Notes under the pieces: generated by a model | Told to the model about the DNA's origin: nothing | The model's input: only the letters and a program-made list of their open reading frames with translations | The model's database searches: none | Translations under genes and position numbers: made by a program | In this document: piece by piece, positions 28,268 through 35,859 of the stretch | Layout: every line of letters begins with the position of its first letter | Position numbering within the stretch: position 1 is the stretch's first letter | NCBI GenBank assembly: GCA_024683935.1 | Contig: JAIKXV010000100.1 | Location: 1 to 64,000, forward strand | DNA from: Lachnospiraceae bacterium | GTDB taxonomy: Bacteria; Bacillota_A; Clostridia; Lachnospirales; Lachnospiraceae | Direction: 5' to 3' | DNA length: 64,000 nt

Positions 28268-28832
28268 TACAAAGGAGATCATACTGGAAGAAGCGCTGAA
28301 GCTTTTTGCGGTAAAAGGATTCGAGGCAGTTTCCGTCCGTGATATCGCAGAAAAGGTGGGCATCGGAAATAGCGCCCTGTATAAGCATTTTGAAAACAAA
28401 CAGGCGATATTTAACGCCTTGGTATCGGAGCTTAAAGAACGTTATCTCCAGCAGTGCAGCACCATCACGCCGGAGATCCGCGGTATGGAAGAGCTAAAGG
28501 ACAATGTTTTCAGGATGTTTGAATTCCAGACCCAGAACCCCTGGATCGTGAATTTCCGGCAGATGCTCCTTATTGAAAAATTCAGGGATCCAAAGATGGC
28601 TGAGATCTACAAGGAGTTTTTCGTGGACATACCTCTTAACCGGGAAAAAGAGATCTTCGAAGAGCTGCAGAAAAAGGGGCTGATGATCGAGGGGGATCCG
28701 ATGGTTTTTGCCATGGAATTCTACTCTCCCTTTTACCTGTACCACTTTGTGGAGCATGACTATGAAAAGCTGAAGAAGCAGTACCAGCAGCATCTGCGTT
28801 TTTTCTTTGATTCCCACTTTATTGTTAATTAA
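28248..28832 (+). CDS. TetR/AcrR family transcriptional regulator
   Basis: 194 residues. The N-terminal helix-turn-helix contains VRDIAEKVGIGNSALYKHF (about residues 27-45), classic for the family. The C-terminal ligand-binding region is helical (NPWIVNFRQMLLIEKF) and of unknown specificity. Being second in a transcript that starts within two identical palindromes strongly suggests autoregulation. The gene ends one base before the long hairpin at 28833-28889. Confidence 0.93.
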   Translation: MPRLKGNTKEIILEEALKLFAVKGFEAVSVRDIAEKVGIGNSALYKHFENKQAIFNALVSELKERYLQQCSTITPEIRGMEELKDNVFRMFEFQTQNPWIVNFRQMLLIEKFRDPKMAEIYKEFFVDIPLNREKEIFEELQKKGLMIEGDPMVFAMEFYSPFYLYHFVEHDYEKLKKQYQQHLRFFFDSHFIVN

Positions 28833-28889
28833 GGGCTTCAATCAGGGGGACGGTTCTTCAATCACAGAACCGTCCCCTGATTGAAGCCC
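28833..28889. repeat. long REP-like palindrome between tetR and the hybrid kinase
   Basis: A 24-25-bp near-perfect stem with one extra G on one side closes an 8-base loop. The arms contain CAATCAGGGG and GGGGACGGTTCT. The GGGGACGGTTCT core resembles dispersed REP-like sequences I associate with clostridial genomes. Neither side has a T-run, so it is not a classical terminator, although it could still end both convergent transcripts. It begins right after the tetR stop and ends 11 bp short of the kinase stop. Confidence 0.8.
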
Positions 28890-28899
28890 CTGATCGGAC

Positions 28900-31293
28900 T
28901 CACGACTCCCTCATAATATAGTCGGGCTTATGTTTTGACAGGTATTTCTCCGCACTCTCCTCATCCCGGACATAAACACCCTTATAATTCTCACTCAGGC
29001 TCTCCTTTATCGCATCCAGCTTTTCGGGAGAGCTGTTTATTACCAGGATCACGGGCTTTTCCTTATCCTTATTCTGCTTTTCTTCCTCTGCCGCCCTGAT
29101 ATCAGCCTCCGACATTATAAGGGAATCATCAAGGTATTTGATCAGCAGGTTTTCAAGCTCTTCATAAATAACCGGCTTTGACAGATAATCGGTAAAACCC
29201 TCGCTGATATATGAGTCCCTGGCCCCCACTATGGCGTCAGCCGTAAGGGCTATAACAGGCACTTCATCCGCGAGATGCTCTGACCGTATTATCTCGAGCG
29301 TCTTTGTTCCGGACATTTCAGGCATCATCTGATCCAGAAGTATCACGTCAAACTGCCTTTCCCTTAAAAGGCTTATACATTCACTGCCGGAAAGGGCCGT
29401 GGTAACCTTTATCTTCGTATCCCTGATAAGCTCCGTTATAACCTCGAGATTCATCTCGTTGTCATCAACTATCAGTATCTTCGCCTTCGGGGCAATGAGT
29501 GATGGTTTGAAACCGTACTTTTCATCCGCCGTTTCCTTCAGCCGCTCGGAATAGCTTCCAATCGGAGTTCCGTCCACGATCTCCTGCTTTATCTCCACGG
29601 TGAAGACGGAGCCCTTCCTGTACTCACTTTCAACCCGGATGCTGCCGCCCATCATTTCTACCAGCTGCTTTGTAATATTAAGGCCGAGGCCCGCGCCTTC
29701 CACATTCCTGTTTTTGGTCTCATCAAGCCTCTGGAAAGAGGAAAAGAGCTTATCCATATCGGATTCCCTTATTCCCATTCCCGTGTCCTCCACCCTGACC
29801 TTCAGCCTGTCAACACTACGGTCAAAGGAGACATTCACCTTTACGCTTCCTTCGTTGGTATATTTGATCGCGTTATTTACGAGGTTAAGTATGATCTGCC
29901 TTATCCTGATCTCATCCCCGAGCATGACGGAAGGGATATCCGGATCCGCATTCAGTTCGTATTCGAGGCCTTTTCTTCCGGCCTTCGTCATTGTCATATT
30001 TACAATGTCATTCAATACAGATGCAAAATCATATTCCACCGGAATGATCACCATCTTTCCCGATTCTATCTTGCTGAGATCCAGGATATCGTTGATGATG
30101 GAAAGCAGGGTCTTTCCGGCGCTCTGGATATTCATGGCATACTTCCGGATCTTCGGCTCCCCGGATTCACGGAGTATCATCTCATCCATACCGATAATGG
30201 CGTTCATGGGCGTTCTGATCTCATGGGACATATTCGCAAGGAAGTTGCTCTTTGCCCTGTTGGCCTCATCCGCTGCATCCTTTTCAACTTTCAGCATCCG
30301 GGTCTCATATTCCTGCCTACGCTCCTCAGCCTTCATTTCTTCCATGCGGAGACGGTAATTCTGCTCATTTTTATAGCCGAGATAATAGAACATGGCTATC
30401 ATGATGAAGATAATGGAGCAGATAAGGACGTTTACCACGAGCTGTATGCCCACTTCCTGATACATCTCCCTTTCGCTGACGGAGATCACCACATACCAGT
30501 CATCGGACAGCCTGTTTACAAAAAAGGTGCTCTTTCTGCCGTTGAATGAATGCTCATAGTGGCCTGTACCGTTGGTCTTTATCGTATCAAAAAGGCTCTC
30601 TCCCTCTTCACTGTCGGTTAAATAAGTTCCCTTTTTCTCCTCATCCGCATGGGCGATTATCAGGCCGTTTTCGTCCATCACAAATCCGTAGCCCTTGCCG
30701 TTTACCGTGAGTTCATCCATCATTTTCTGTATGCCGTTAAGCTGGACATCAAGAGAAATGATATTCTGTCGGTCCGGCAGCATCCTGGTAACGGATATGA
30801 TGAGATTCCCGGTCTGGGCGTCCACATACGGCGGCACTATAGCCGCTTCACCGTCTTTTTCCCTGGCAACCGTGTACCAGTCCCGGCTTTTCGGATCGTA
30901 GCCCTCCGGCGGTTCCCAGTTCTGTCCGTCCATATACTGGCTCATTATATAGCCGTAAAGACCCGTATAGTCTTCACCGAACTGCCTTTCCACGTTATTC
31001 GTCTCTTCCACGAGGAATTCGTGGATCCTGGCCGGCGTACTGCCGCTTATCAGCATGTGGTGCACGGAATCGGCTGTCATCACCAGTACGTTCTCCGCCG
31101 TATTCATGTGGTTTTCTATCAGCGAAGAAACATTTGCCAGCCTGTCCTCGATGACAGAATTGGAATTCATCACCGCCACACTGTATGTCAGTCTGGAGGT
31201 GTAGATCACCATTATTACCACAAATACAAATACCAGTATCAGTGGCTTTGCCATGCTGTGTTTTTTAGGACCGTATGTTTTATCTTTCATCAC
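28900..31293 (-). CDS. dCache hybrid sensor histidine kinase
   Basis: 797 residues from GTG at 31293; the ATG one codon on is equally likely. TM1 is near 17-33 and TM2 near 285-305, enclosing an extracellular dCache domain. Y132, R137, W139, Y140, Y156 and D182 match in order and spacing the amino-acid-binding motif of PctA-type dCache domains. HisKA has H357 in SHEIRTPMN, then HATPase_c (EDTGMGI, GAGLGLNI). Receiver 1 has phospho-acceptor D654 in ILLDQMMPEM. A second receiver starts near 747 but stops at about 50 residues. No HPt domain is present. Its start touches the stop of the DUF3798 gene (TGATG). Confidence 0.9.
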   Translation of the reverse strand: MMKDKTYGPKKHSMAKPLILVFVFVVIMVIYTSRLTYSVAVMNSNSVIEDRLANVSSLIENHMNTAENVLVMTADSVHHMLISGSTPARIHEFLVEETNNVERQFGEDYTGLYGYIMSQYMDGQNWEPPEGYDPKSRDWYTVAREKDGEAAIVPPYVDAQTGNLIISVTRMLPDRQNIISLDVQLNGIQKMMDELTVNGKGYGFVMDENGLIIAHADEEKKGTYLTDSEEGESLFDTIKTNGTGHYEHSFNGRKSTFFVNRLSDDWYVVISVSEREMYQEVGIQLVVNVLICSIIFIMIAMFYYLGYKNEQNYRLRMEEMKAEERRQEYETRMLKVEKDAADEANRAKSNFLANMSHEIRTPMNAIIGMDEMILRESGEPKIRKYAMNIQSAGKTLLSIINDILDLSKIESGKMVIIPVEYDFASVLNDIVNMTMTKAGRKGLEYELNADPDIPSVMLGDEIRIRQIILNLVNNAIKYTNEGSVKVNVSFDRSVDRLKVRVEDTGMGIRESDMDKLFSSFQRLDETKNRNVEGAGLGLNITKQLVEMMGGSIRVESEYRKGSVFTVEIKQEIVDGTPIGSYSERLKETADEKYGFKPSLIAPKAKILIVDDNEMNLEVITELIRDTKIKVTTALSGSECISLLRERQFDVILLDQMMPEMSGTKTLEIIRSEHLADEVPVIALTADAIVGARDSYISEGFTDYLSKPVIYEELENLLIKYLDDSLIMSEADIRAAEEEKQNKDKEKPVILVINSSPEKLDAIKESLSENYKGVYVRDEESAEKYLSKHKPDYIMRES

Positions 31294-32582
31294 TTTACCG
31301 TCTGATATTTCTCAGGAACCTCAACCTTCGTGGAACCCATGTAATAACCGGGATCCCCCATTATATAAGTATCCTGGTAAATTAAGAAAACATTGTCGTA
31401 TACCTTATTTTTTCCAGCATCGGTGTAGCCTGAACCGTTCCAGTCCGCCCCGTGGGAAAATACGCCGTAGGCTCTGGAGAGATCGTTTATATTACGGAGT
31501 TCGCTCTCCTTAAGGATCACGTTTCTCGCGTGCTCCGCAAGCCCCGCGGAAACAGAGTATCCGTAAGAATATGTCCATGTACCGAATCTGCCCTTGCCGT
31601 TCTTTTCAACCACAGCTTTTTCTACCCGCTCCATTATCTTTTCAAAATCTCCGGCTTCTCCGGTAAGATCGAGCCCCAGAGCTCCGGGATAACCCATGAG
31701 GGGTGAAGGAAGATCCGCCTCGATAAAATATCCGCCGCATTCCAGCAGCTGCCTGATAAGCGGCTCCGTGTGGGCGTCATTGGTACAGAAGAAGGCCGTC
31801 TTTTCGCCATATTCATCGACCCAGCCCGGAACATGCTCCAGAATAAAGCTCTGGGCTCCGGGAACTCCCACCTCTGTTGTGGGATCCGGTGCTTCTTCCA
31901 TCACAAACTTCATCCCGAACTCCTCGCAGGCAGCCTTCATTACGGCAACACGCCTTGAAACAGTCTCATATGAAAGATGCCTCGGGAAAGAGATATGGAC
32001 AAAGGTATCGCAGCCCAGCTCATGGGCTATGCGTATTATCAGATATCCGCGGTTAACAAAGTCGCAGTTTACTACGAGATCGGACACAGGGCCTATATCG
32101 GCAAAATCCTCGTATGCTTCCCCGGCTATGCAGAGTATATCCGGTCTTTTCTCCTTAATACGCCGGAATGCTTCCGCAGTTCCGTCAACTGCCTGATTCA
32201 CGATTATCGCTTTTATCTTCGGATCCTCGGAAAGGTTCACTATCGTCTGTATGGTGGTTTCCGGCTCTTCATAGAAATTGTCGGGGTAAACCGCCAGGGT
32301 TACCTTATCTTCACCGTACTTTTCCTGAAATGCTTCGGCGCCCCTTCTGTCATCCTCTGACTGGGAATATGATCCCGTAACTATTCCTATACGGAAATCG
32401 TCGGATGAAGAGTTTTCCGCTGTCTCTTCAGAACCGCTCCCGTCAGAACCTGTAATATCGCTTTCTTTTTCCTCGGATACTCCGGCACTGCCGGCAGGAG
32501 ATACGCCGCCCGCTGCACCGCAGGCAGTCAGAGCTGCTGTTAAAAGGGAAATAAGGATGATCTGGCACGTTCTTCTGATCAT
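31290..32582 (-). CDS. DUF3798 lipoprotein, periplasmic-binding-protein-like
   Basis: 430 residues. The signal peptide ends in the lipobox LTAC (Cys 21), followed by a Ser/Gly/Glu linker to about residue 62. The rest has a type I periplasmic-binding fold: RIGIVTGSYSQSEDDRRGAE, KAIIVNQAVDGTAEAFRRI and FFCTNDAHTEPLIRQLLE look like the two-lobe ligand cleft of DUF3798/sugar-binding proteins. The ligand is unknown. It is translationally coupled to the hybrid kinase, which suggests that it presents a ligand to that sensor rather than serving a transporter. No permease gene is adjacent. Confidence 0.87.
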   Translation of the reverse strand: MIRRTCQIILISLLTAALTACGAAGGVSPAGSAGVSEEKESDITGSDGSGSEETAENSSSDDFRIGIVTGSYSQSEDDRRGAEAFQEKYGEDKVTLAVYPDNFYEEPETTIQTIVNLSEDPKIKAIIVNQAVDGTAEAFRRIKEKRPDILCIAGEAYEDFADIGPVSDLVVNCDFVNRGYLIIRIAHELGCDTFVHISFPRHLSYETVSRRVAVMKAACEEFGMKFVMEEAPDPTTEVGVPGAQSFILEHVPGWVDEYGEKTAFFCTNDAHTEPLIRQLLECGGYFIEADLPSPLMGYPGALGLDLTGEAGDFEKIMERVEKAVVEKNGKGRFGTWTYSYGYSVSAGLAEHARNVILKESELRNINDLSRAYGVFSHGADWNGSGYTDAGKNKVYDNVFLIYQDTYIMGDPGYYMGSTKVEVPEKYQTVK

Positions 32583-32678
32583 TAAACTCCGTTCCTTTCT
32601 CAGATTTGCCTTTATGTCTGATATTTGCTAAGCTTTGATAATGTCATCCTTCAGGTACAGAAAAATAAGGAGACTGAT

Positions 32679-33281
32679 ATGAATTACGCCCTTGATCTAT
32701 TAAATGAGGCGGGTCTTGATACGAAGACAGGCCTTAAATACACAGGCAGGGAAGATAAATACCTCTCTGCGATACAGCGTTTTTATAATAATTATGAAAA
32801 AAACAGGGCAAAGATCACGGAAAGCCTTGCTTCCGAAAACCTTGAGAGCCTGATGATCACAGTACACGCCCTGAAGAGCAATTCCCGCATGATAGGGGCG
32901 CTCTCCCTGGCATCCATGTTCGAGGATCTGGAGCATCTGGCAAAGGAGGGAGATGCTTTATCCGTTAAGGAAAAGACCCCTGCCGTACTGTCAGATTACA
33001 GCAGCCTTATTGAAAAGCTGCAGCCCGTCGGAGAAATGGACGCTGTTCTTCCGGAAGACGAGATCTCCGCTGCGGAAGCGATTGAAACCGCGGATAAACT
33101 GATCAGCGCACTGGACGATTTTGATGATGAACTCTCAAAGGAACTCGTACAGAGGCTTCAGGGCTATCCCTTCCGTCCTGCCATGAAAGAACTGCTGGAT
33201 AAGGCAGTATCTTACATAAATGACTATCTCTATGATGAGGCATTAAAGCTCATCCCTGAGATAAAAAGCTCTATTGAGTAG
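32679..33281 (+). CDS. stand-alone HPt phosphotransfer protein (paralogue 1)
   Basis: 200 residues from the ATG at 32679, which has AAGGAGA five bases upstream; an in-frame ATG-like start at 32625 has no such site. An HPt domain has His63 in TVHALKSNSRMIGA. The C-terminal 70 residues (ETADKLISALDDFDDEL, YPFRPAMKELL) form a helical module often seen after HPt in large clostridial hybrid kinases. It is about the same length and pattern as the protein encoded at 35242-35844. It is divergent from the DUF3798-kinase pair and overlaps the response regulator 3' end by 11 bp. Confidence 0.88.
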   Translation: MNYALDLLNEAGLDTKTGLKYTGREDKYLSAIQRFYNNYEKNRAKITESLASENLESLMITVHALKSNSRMIGALSLASMFEDLEHLAKEGDALSVKEKTPAVLSDYSSLIEKLQPVGEMDAVLPEDEISAAEAIETADKLISALDDFDDELSKELVQRLQGYPFRPAMKELLDKAVSYINDYLYDEALKLIPEIKSSIE

Positions 33282-34110
33282 GCTCCTCTTCTTCATCTGT
33301 ATTATCGAGCACATCGATTATCTTCGCCACCAGCTCTGACCTCTTTGATGGCTTTAATACATAGCCCTGCGGCATCAGATCCACCAGGGTCTTAATAACC
33401 GTCTCTTTTTCGGAAACTCCCGTGAGGAAGATCACCGGGATGTCTTTGTATTCCGGATACTCCCGAAGCTTTAAGAGCACCTCCGGTCCGTCCATTTCCG
33501 GCATCAGATAGTCAAGGAGAATGAGATCCACGTTAAATTTCTCCAGATACTTAAACATATTTTTGCCGGAACCGACGAGGGTCACCTCGTAAAACTCCTG
33601 CAGCTGGTCCTTGATTTGGATAAGCAGCTCCGGATCGTCATCCACCACCAGGATATGCTTTCTCTGAAAACTCGTCTTTTCCCCGGTATTTACATATTCC
33701 GTGATGAGATCGTTGTTCTCTTCCCTGTACTTCTCAATATTCTTTTCAATATCGTTCAGCTTTTCATACAGCGCGAACAGGGATACCGGTCTTGAAAGAA
33801 AGAACATGCGGTCAAGCTCTGTATGGTTAATGAACTGTCCCCTGTCCTCATCATTGGCGACCACTAATATGGTCGTGGATTTAAGCTTCGTATATTCCTT
33901 CAGAATATCGAAAACCTTCACACTGTCTGCGGTCTCATCCCCGAGGCATATGATCACGATATGGGGCATTTCCCTGGGTATGCTGTCAAAAAGAGCGGTC
34001 TTCTTCGGAGGGCATTTCACCGTGATATATCCCCGGTCATGCTCCAGATGATCGCAGATATCCGAAGCTATCCTTCTGTTTTTCCCGGTAACCATTACTT
34101 TAAGGATCAT
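33271..34110 (-). CDS. two-receiver response regulator without output domain
   Basis: 279 residues. The N-terminal domain (about 1-120) has a receiver fold but lacks the phospho-acceptor: the strand ends HIVIICLGDE where an Asp is expected. The C-terminal receiver (about 152-272) is canonical, with VVDDDPE, D200 in LILLDYLMPEMDG, T230 and K253. An acidic tail follows. No DNA-binding or enzymatic domain exists, so the output must be protein-protein contact or phosphate relay to the HPt proteins. It has its own promoter at 34170-34198 and is convergent with the HPt gene. Confidence 0.9.
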   Translation of the reverse strand: MILKVMVTGKNRRIASDICDHLEHDRGYITVKCPPKKTALFDSIPREMPHIVIICLGDETADSVKVFDILKEYTKLKSTTILVVANDEDRGQFINHTELDRMFFLSRPVSLFALYEKLNDIEKNIEKYREENNDLITEYVNTGEKTSFQRKHILVVDDDPELLIQIKDQLQEFYEVTLVGSGKNMFKYLEKFNVDLILLDYLMPEMDGPEVLLKLREYPEYKDIPVIFLTGVSEKETVIKTLVDLMPQGYVLKPSKRSELVAKIIDVLDNTDEEEEPTQ

Positions 34111-34169
34111 AGATACGCAAACCTTTCTTTACCAAACTGCCTGTTTTCAGATCGGGGGATTTGATTATC

Positions 34170-34198
34170 ATTATAACAGTTCCATCCTGTTTTGTCTT
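34170..34198 (-). promoter_or_regulatory. promoter of the two-receiver response regulator
   Basis: An extended -10 (TGTTATAAT) with AAGACA 17 bp upstream on the minus strand, about 60 bp before the start. It shows that the regulator can be expressed apart from the DUF3021 gene that ends at 34244. Confidence 0.55.
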
Positions 34199-34243
34199 TT
34201 ATATCTCCGACTCCCGTCCCGCTTTATAAGCGGATTTGACAGC

Positions 34244-34747
34244 TTAATTGCTGTATGCAGAATGCGAGTTTTTCCACTCCGGAAGATCTCTGTTGATCTC
34301 ATTTATCTCTGCCTTGTACCTTAGGTACATGATGAGCCAGATCATAATATAAGCTGCCATCATTACCAGGAACGTGATAAGGATCTCCGGCAGATTATCC
34401 AGTGAAAACCATTTAAGGAAAAAGCCTCCTGTAAATACACTCGTCATGCACAGGACAAAATGTGTGGACGTGGCTCTGACAAGACTCCATTCCTCTATGC
34501 TGTATGCCACAGTTCCGCCGAAATTCACGGCCCCTATCAGGCCGGAAACCACTGACTGTATTGCAAAGGCCTTCAGCTCGTCCCCGATCAGAAGCGTAAA
34601 TTCCGGGGCACAGATGTACATCGTTCCGTCATTTATGCTCATCGTGGCGGTAACTGCGGTGATGATAGTTCCCATTATCACTCCCAGCGCAAAGCCGATC
34701 GAAGAGAGAAATATGATTTTGGTTCCGGTATCCATTTTGTATTCCAT
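34244..34747 (-). CDS. DUF3021 family membrane protein
   Basis: About 167 residues from the ATG at 34747, with AAGGAG (the last codons of the LytTR gene) upstream; the in-frame GTG at 34759 abuts that site and is unlikely. Four membrane segments lie near 10-32, 56-78, 86-108 and 118-140. DUF3021 proteins are typically encoded next to a LytTR DNA-binding protein and are thought to hold it at the membrane or inhibit it, in the manner of streptococcal LytTR regulatory systems. It is immediately downstream of a LytTR gene here. Confidence 0.87.
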   Translation of the reverse strand: MEYKMDTGTKIIFLSSIGFALGVIMGTIITAVTATMSINDGTMYICAPEFTLLIGDELKAFAIQSVVSGLIGAVNFGGTVAYSIEEWSLVRATSTHFVLCMTSVFTGGFFLKWFSLDNLPEILITFLVMMAAYIMIWLIMYLRYKAEINEINRDLPEWKNSHSAYSN

Positions 34748-34755
34748 ATCCCCGA

Positions 34756-35220
34756 TCACTCCTTTAACAGTTCCTTGATATAACGGACTCTGCTTCTGGA
34801 AGCCCAGGATTTCGTCCCGTTATCGAATTCTATCCCTATTGTCCCCACCGTATTGATATCAAAGCATTTCACCTTATGAAGGTTCACTATCTCCGACTGG
34901 GAGATACGTATGAATCTCTTGGAATTCAGGTCCTCTTCTAAGCCGGAAAGGCTCTTTTTCACGTAATAAAGTCCGTTCTCTGTCTGGATCATTACCCTTC
35001 TCCCCTGGGTATAGGCTCTTATGATGTCCCTCTGGGAAAGAATCTCCAGCCTTTCCTCCTCTGAATGGGCAGCAATAGAAGGAAAATCATTCCCTGAAAC
35101 CGCCTCTATCGCATAAATTATATTCTCGACCTGCTCTGTTTTTTCTTTGGTCTGAATGGTCACCTTCGGTTCTATATAGTCCGCGTCAATGACCACATCT
35201 ATATCAACCATATTCCTCAT
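34756..35220 (-). CDS. LytTR-family DNA-binding protein
   Basis: 154 residues. The C-terminal LytTR domain (about 50-154) has YYVKKSLSGLEEDLNSKRFI, RISQSEIVNLHKV and SRSRVRYIKELL, the DNA-contacting beta-fold pattern. The N-terminal 50 residues (DVVIDADYIEPKVTIQTK) are not a receiver domain, so it is not phosphorylated like AgrA. It is paired with DUF3021 and lies 21 bp after the HPt gene. A candidate LytTR half-site lies in front of the exporter operon (40317-40325). Confidence 0.9.
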   Translation of the reverse strand: MRNMVDIDVVIDADYIEPKVTIQTKEKTEQVENIIYAIEAVSGNDFPSIAAHSEEERLEILSQRDIIRAYTQGRRVMIQTENGLYYVKKSLSGLEEDLNSKRFIRISQSEIVNLHKVKCFDINTVGTIGIEFDNGTKSWASRSRVRYIKELLKE

Positions 35221-35241
35221 AAACCCGGCTCTCCGATCATC

Positions 35242-35844
35242 TTAATCTTCTATCTGGCTCACAACCCTTTTTATCTTGACTAAGGCTTCCGCATATTCAT
35301 ACTCCCTTATATCTTCTACAGCGTTTTTCAGAACGTTTATAAGGGTAAATCTGAAGGGATAACGCATAAGCGTCTGAAGGAGCTCCAGGGCTTTTTCATC
35401 ATCATAGTCCTCCACCGCTTCAATCAGCTCCCTTCCGGTCTTTTCCGCCTCCTCTGCGGATATTTCAGAGGCCGGATGTACTTCATCCATAAGACCGTAG
35501 GGCCTGATTATTTCAATTACCTTCCTGTACTTCTCCGCCAGGGCATCCACCCGGGAAAAAAGCTTCTCTTCTTCTCCTGCCTTGCCGAGATTCTCCATCT
35601 CCTCCGCAAGATCCCCGAGGGAATCCGCCCCTATGGTACGGGCATTGCTTTTTAAGGCGTGTACAAGGATCGTCAGTTCCTCACAGTTCCTGTTTCCCGC
35701 GCTTTCTTCAATGGCTGTCAGATTCTTTTCCGAACGCCTGTAAAATCTCTGCAGGGCCGCGAGATATTTCTCGGCATTAAGGGTGTATCTGAAAGCGCCC
35801 TCTATATTCAGCCCGGCCTGTCTAAGGTCATTAAAATCCGGCAT
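35242..35844 (-). CDS. stand-alone HPt phosphotransfer protein (paralogue 2)
   Basis: 200 residues. His62 lies in VHALKSNARTIGADSL, the HPt phosphorylation site. A C-terminal helical module (GRELIEAVEDYDDEKALEL, YPFRFTLINVL) matches the other HPt protein of this region. Both proteins also share an N-terminal LxAxQRFY block before the His. It follows the second exporter gene by 15 bp and precedes the LytTR gene by 21 bp, so it is very probably part of the exporter operon. Confidence 0.9.
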   Translation of the reverse strand: MPDFNDLRQAGLNIEGAFRYTLNAEKYLAALQRFYRRSEKNLTAIEESAGNRNCEELTILVHALKSNARTIGADSLGDLAEEMENLGKAGEEEKLFSRVDALAEKYRKVIEIIRPYGLMDEVHPASEISAEEAEKTGRELIEAVEDYDDEKALELLQTLMRYPFRFTLINVLKNAVEDIREYEYAEALVKIKRVVSQIED

Positions 35845-35859
35845 TTCCGTACCTTCCTC

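Noticed and set aside
28833..28889. Long palindrome as a simple bidirectional terminator
   Set aside because: Neither side has a T-run, and the stem is much longer than the other terminators in the window, so a repeat element is the better reading.
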